Below, piece by piece: positions 5,747 to 7,488 of a stretch of DNA of 7,488 nucleotides (position 1 is its first letter; each line of letters starts with the position of its first letter). Source of the stretch: Clostridia bacterium (GTDB lineage Bacteria; Bacillota_A; Clostridia; Oscillospirales; Acutalibacteraceae); assembly GCA_017503305.1 (NCBI GenBank), contig JAFVTJ010000028.1, forward strand, positions 1-7,488, given 5' to 3'. The translations under genes and the position numbers were made by a program. Under the pieces are notes generated by a model. That model was not told the origin of the DNA. It did not search any database and saw only the letters and a program-made list of their open reading frames with translations.

Positions 5747-6565
5747 ATGAAAGAATTCTTTGGCTTTGGCGGGTACACTCGTGAAGCGGAAGGCTTTTTA
5801 TCCTGGCAACACTTAACCTTTGTTGGTTCTTTGCTTTTAGCAATGGTTGTTTTGGCTGTTGTTTTAGGCAAACAAAACCAACAAAAAGAAGAAAAGGCTA
5901 AAAACAAGGTTTTAATTTGGAGCGCCATTTTAATAGACGGCGTGGAAATTTTGAAAATAGTAATGCTTTGCTTGCGTTCGGGCAGTAGCGAGGCTATTCT
6001 TTACAATTTGCCCTTGTTTTTGTGCAGTGTGCAACTGATTGCCATTCCCTTGGCGGCTTTTACAAGCGGCAGAATAAAGGAAGCGGCTTTAGACTTTGTT
6101 TGTATTTTTGGCATATTAGGTGCCGTTTTCGGCACTATCGGTGCTGGGCAAAACTACGCGGCGTACCCTGTTTTATCACTCGATAACGTGGCATCAGGTA
6201 TAACCCATTCAATATCGGGCTTTGCTTCGCTTTACATAATGTTTTCTAAAATGGCAAGCCTTAAGCGTAAGAATATTTCAATTACCTTTGCAATTTTGGG
6301 TTTCTTTTGCATTGCGGCTTACGTAGCGAATAATATTCTTGATTACAATTATATGTTTTTGGTGGCAGGCGACGGCACACCTTATGATATTCTCTACAAT
6401 TTGGTTGGCGGAAGTCCCGTTTTTTACCCGCTTGGCGTTGTGGCGCTCTTTGTTTTGTACATTGTCGTGTTCTATTCTGTAGCGCTTTATTTCAAAAAGA
6501 AAAAGGGCGAAAAAGGTACAGTGGAAAAAGCGGCCGAAGAGGAAAAAATAAAAGTGAATATTTAA
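5747..6565 (+). CDS. YwaF/TIGR02206-family multi-pass membrane protein
   Basis: The 272-residue protein has about seven hydrophobic helices (roughly 22-41, 56-77, 86-106, 113-134, 150-168, 178-198, 224-248) and a charged, Lys/Glu-rich cytoplasmic tail. Family marks are LPLFLCS (88-94), a histidine in ITHSISG (152-158), and a late NYMFLVAGDGTP / GGSPVFYPL block (201-229), which resemble YwaF of Bacillus and TP0381-type proteins (TIGR02206). My recollection is that this group is related to eukaryotic TMEM164, reported as a cysteine-dependent acyltransferase of ether phospholipids. If so, C93 and H154 would be the first residues to test, but I cannot align them here. Length fits the family (about 230-270). 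It has its own promoter and terminator and is divergent from the acyl-transfer operon. The family is fairly sure; activity is not established for bacterial members. Confidence 0.78.
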   Translation: MKEFFGFGGYTREAEGFLSWQHLTFVGSLLLAMVVLAVVLGKQNQQKEEKAKNKVLIWSAILIDGVEILKIVMLCLRSGSSEAILYNLPLFLCSVQLIAIPLAAFTSGRIKEAALDFVCIFGILGAVFGTIGAGQNYAAYPVLSLDNVASGITHSISGFASLYIMFSKMASLKRKNISITFAILGFFCIAAYVANNILDYNYMFLVAGDGTPYDILYNLVGGSPVFYPLGVVALFVLYIVVFYSVALYFKKKKGEKGTVEKAAEEEKIKVNI

Positions 6566-6594
6566 AATACCTTAGTGGTAATTTTGCTAAAAAG

Positions 6595-6621
6595 AAAGAC
6601 ACCTTTTAGGTGTCTTTTCTT
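6595..6621 (+). terminator. Rho-independent terminator after the YwaF-like gene
   Basis: AAAGACACCT (6595-6604) and AGGTGTCTTT (6608-6617) form a perfect 10-pair stem with a TTT loop, followed by TCTT. The opposite strand also shows a T-rich run after the stem (TCTTTTTAGC), so it may work in both directions. It separates the YwaF-like gene from the nucleoside genes. Confidence 0.85.
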
Positions 6622-6648
6622 GCACTTTGCAAGAATATGTGGTATAAT
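6620..6648 (+). promoter_or_regulatory. Extended -10 promoter of tdk
   Basis: TATAAT (6643-6648) is preceded by TGG, giving an extended -10 element. A weak -35 (TTGCAC, 6620-6625) lies 17 bases upstream and overlaps both the end of the previous terminator and a short inverted repeat. GAGGTG (6667-6672) then serves ATG 6679, so the leader is about 25 bases. Confidence 0.65.
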
Positions 6649-6678
6649 AAAATGAATAATCTTTTCGAGGTGATAATT

Positions 6679-7299
6679 ATGTCTAAATTATATTTTAAAT
6701 TTGGCGCTATGGCCTCTTCAAAAACGGCAAACGCACTTATGACCCGCTTTAATTATGAAGAAAAGGGCAACCGCGTTTGGCTTATAAAGCCCGATATTGA
6801 TAATAGGGACGATTACTTAGATGAAAATGGCAATCGCGTTACGGTTGTAAAGTCACGCATTGGCCTGTCGGCCGTGGCTGACGTAATTCCGCACGATGCC
6901 AACCTTTTGGAAATGTTTGAAAAAACATCCTCCGAAAAGGCGGTGGACGTTATTATTTGTGACGAATGCCAATTTTTAACCGCGGCACAGGTTGACCAAA
7001 TGAAATATATTGCCGAATTTTGCAATACCCCCGTTTTGTGCTTTGGTTTAAGGTCTGATTTTCAGACTAAGCTGTTTGAAGGCTCTACTCGCCTTTTCGA
7101 AATTGCCGACAGTATAACAGAGGTTAAATCGGTTTGCAAGTGCGGTAAAAAGGCTATTGTAAACGCCAGAATAAACGCAGAGGGAAAAATTGTTACCGAA
7201 GGCGCCCAAATTGAAATTGGCGGTAATGATAAATACGAAAGTATGTGCTGGGTCTGTTGGCAGACCCGCATTGCAGAAGAAAAAGATTTAAGGAGTTGA
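6679..7299 (+). CDS. tdk: Thymidine kinase, type II (TK1-like)
   Basis: The enzyme phosphorylates thymidine with ATP to dTMP in the salvage pathway. The 206-residue product has the family layout: P-loop GAMASSKT (9-16), the acidic pair in CDECQFL (D95, E96; E96 is the expected catalytic base), GLRSDFQ (123-129), and four zinc-binding cysteines (C153, C155, C190, C193) that tie down the lasso region, which contains the TEGAQIEIGG substrate loop. The P-loop has Ser where GKT/GKS is usual, a variant I recall from other clostridial thymidine kinases. I chose ATG 6679 because GAGGTG lies 6 bases before it. Longer in-frame readings upstream run into the promoter and terminator. It is followed, 6 bases on, by deoC, so the two form a deoxynucleoside salvage operon with an extended -10 promoter. 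Confidence 0.95.
   Translation: MSKLYFKFGAMASSKTANALMTRFNYEEKGNRVWLIKPDIDNRDDYLDENGNRVTVVKSRIGLSAVADVIPHDANLLEMFEKTSSEKAVDVIICDECQFLTAAQVDQMKYIAEFCNTPVLCFGLRSDFQTKLFEGSTRLFEIADSITEVKSVCKCGKKAIVNARINAEGKIVTEGAQIEIGGNDKYESMCWVCWQTRIAEEKDLRS
7290..7295 (+). promoter_or_regulatory. Ribosome binding site of deoC inside the tdk 3' end
   Basis: AAGGAG lies within the last codons of tdk and 10 bases before ATG 7306. This ties the two genes together and sets the deoC start. Confidence 0.7.
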
Positions 7300-7305
7300 C
7301 TTAAT

Positions 7306-7488
7306 ATGGATATTAAAAAAATACTTTCCTACGTAGACCACACCTTGCTTTCTCAGGCAGCCACCTGGGAAGAGATTAAGGCAATTTTGGATGATGGCAT
7401 TAAATATTCCTGTGCTTCTTGCTGTATTCCGGCTTCCTTTGTGAAAAAGGCTAAGGAATACGTTGGCGGCAAGGTAGCAATTTGTACC
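7306..7488 (+). CDS. deoC: Deoxyribose-phosphate aldolase, N-terminal fragment
   Basis: Only the first 61 codons are present; the gene runs off the right edge. The enzyme cleaves 2-deoxyribose-5-phosphate to glyceraldehyde-3-phosphate and acetaldehyde, the last step of deoxynucleoside breakdown. The fragment starts [17 protein letters not shown], with the family mark VDHTLL (residues 10-15), followed by an amphipathic helix with [15 protein letters not shown], and then the barrel strand [12 protein letters not shown], where DeoC proteins have a conserved A-V-C-V-x-P-like strand. KVAICT at the end matches the next strand. The catalytic lysine lies beyond the window. It is co-transcribed with tdk, an arrangement that joins thymidine salvage and deoxyribose catabolism. 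I am confident of the family despite truncation. Confidence 0.92.
   Translation, partial: MDIKKILSYVDHTLLSQAATWEEIKAILDDGIKYSCASCCIPASFVKKAKEYVGGKVAICT

Noticed and set aside
5614..5928. Minus-strand open frame of 104 codons overlapping the YwaF-like gene start
   Set aside because: It would cover both divergent promoters and is antisense to a well-supported membrane protein.
6610..6678. Upstream extension of thymidine kinase
   Set aside because: The extension covers the terminator arm and the tdk promoter; the family N-terminus fits ATG 6679 with its GAGGTG site.
1..7488. Mobile element, phage, CRISPR, toxin-antitoxin or tRNA/rRNA genes
   Set aside because: No transposase or integrase motifs, no regularly spaced repeats, no terminal inverted repeats and no RNA gene signatures were seen.

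Overview
The window looks like chromosomal DNA of a low-GC Gram-positive bacterium, most likely a gut- or rumen-type member of the Clostridia. The grounds are AT-rich coding sequence, strong Shine-Dalgarno sites (GGAGG, AGGAG), Bacillota-style sigma-A promoters, small zinc-ribbon membrane proteins of a type common in Clostridia, a YwaF/TIGR02206 membrane protein and a type II thymidine kinase. I see no insertion sequences, phage genes, CRISPR arrays, tRNAs or rRNAs, and no gene-free stretch longer than 300 bases.

Layout. At the left edge, on the minus strand, is the start of a membrane-anchored protein that resembles DUF2953; it begins with TTG. Divergent from it is a Sfp-type 4'-phosphopantetheinyl transferase (281-820, plus strand), ended by a hairpin terminator. 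Converging on that gene is a six-gene minus-strand operon, read from 5547 down to 865: a zinc-ribbon membrane protein, a fused acyl-adenylate ligase/acyl carrier protein, a tandem PlsC acyltransferase, a free acyl carrier protein, an LRAT-like NlpC/P60-superfamily protein, and a second zinc-ribbon membrane protein. Gene spacing is from -1 to about 40 bases, and a near-consensus promoter (TTGAAA, 17 bases, TATAAT) lies just upstream of the first gene.

Divergent from the operon is a multi-pass YwaF/TIGR02206 membrane protein (5747-6565) with its own promoter and a strong terminator. After it comes a nucleoside-salvage unit on the plus strand: thymidine kinase (tdk), then deoxyribose-phosphate aldolase (deoC), which runs off the right edge.

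How the genes may work together (inference). The transferase would load phosphopantetheine on both carrier domains. The ligase would activate a carboxylic acid, probably a fatty acid, and pass it to its own or the free carrier. The two-domain PlsC protein and the LRAT-like protein would move the acyl chain to a lipid or amine acceptor at the membrane. This makes a compact acyl-activation and transfer cassette with an unknown end product. It is the most interesting part of the window. The nucleoside genes are ordinary housekeeping.
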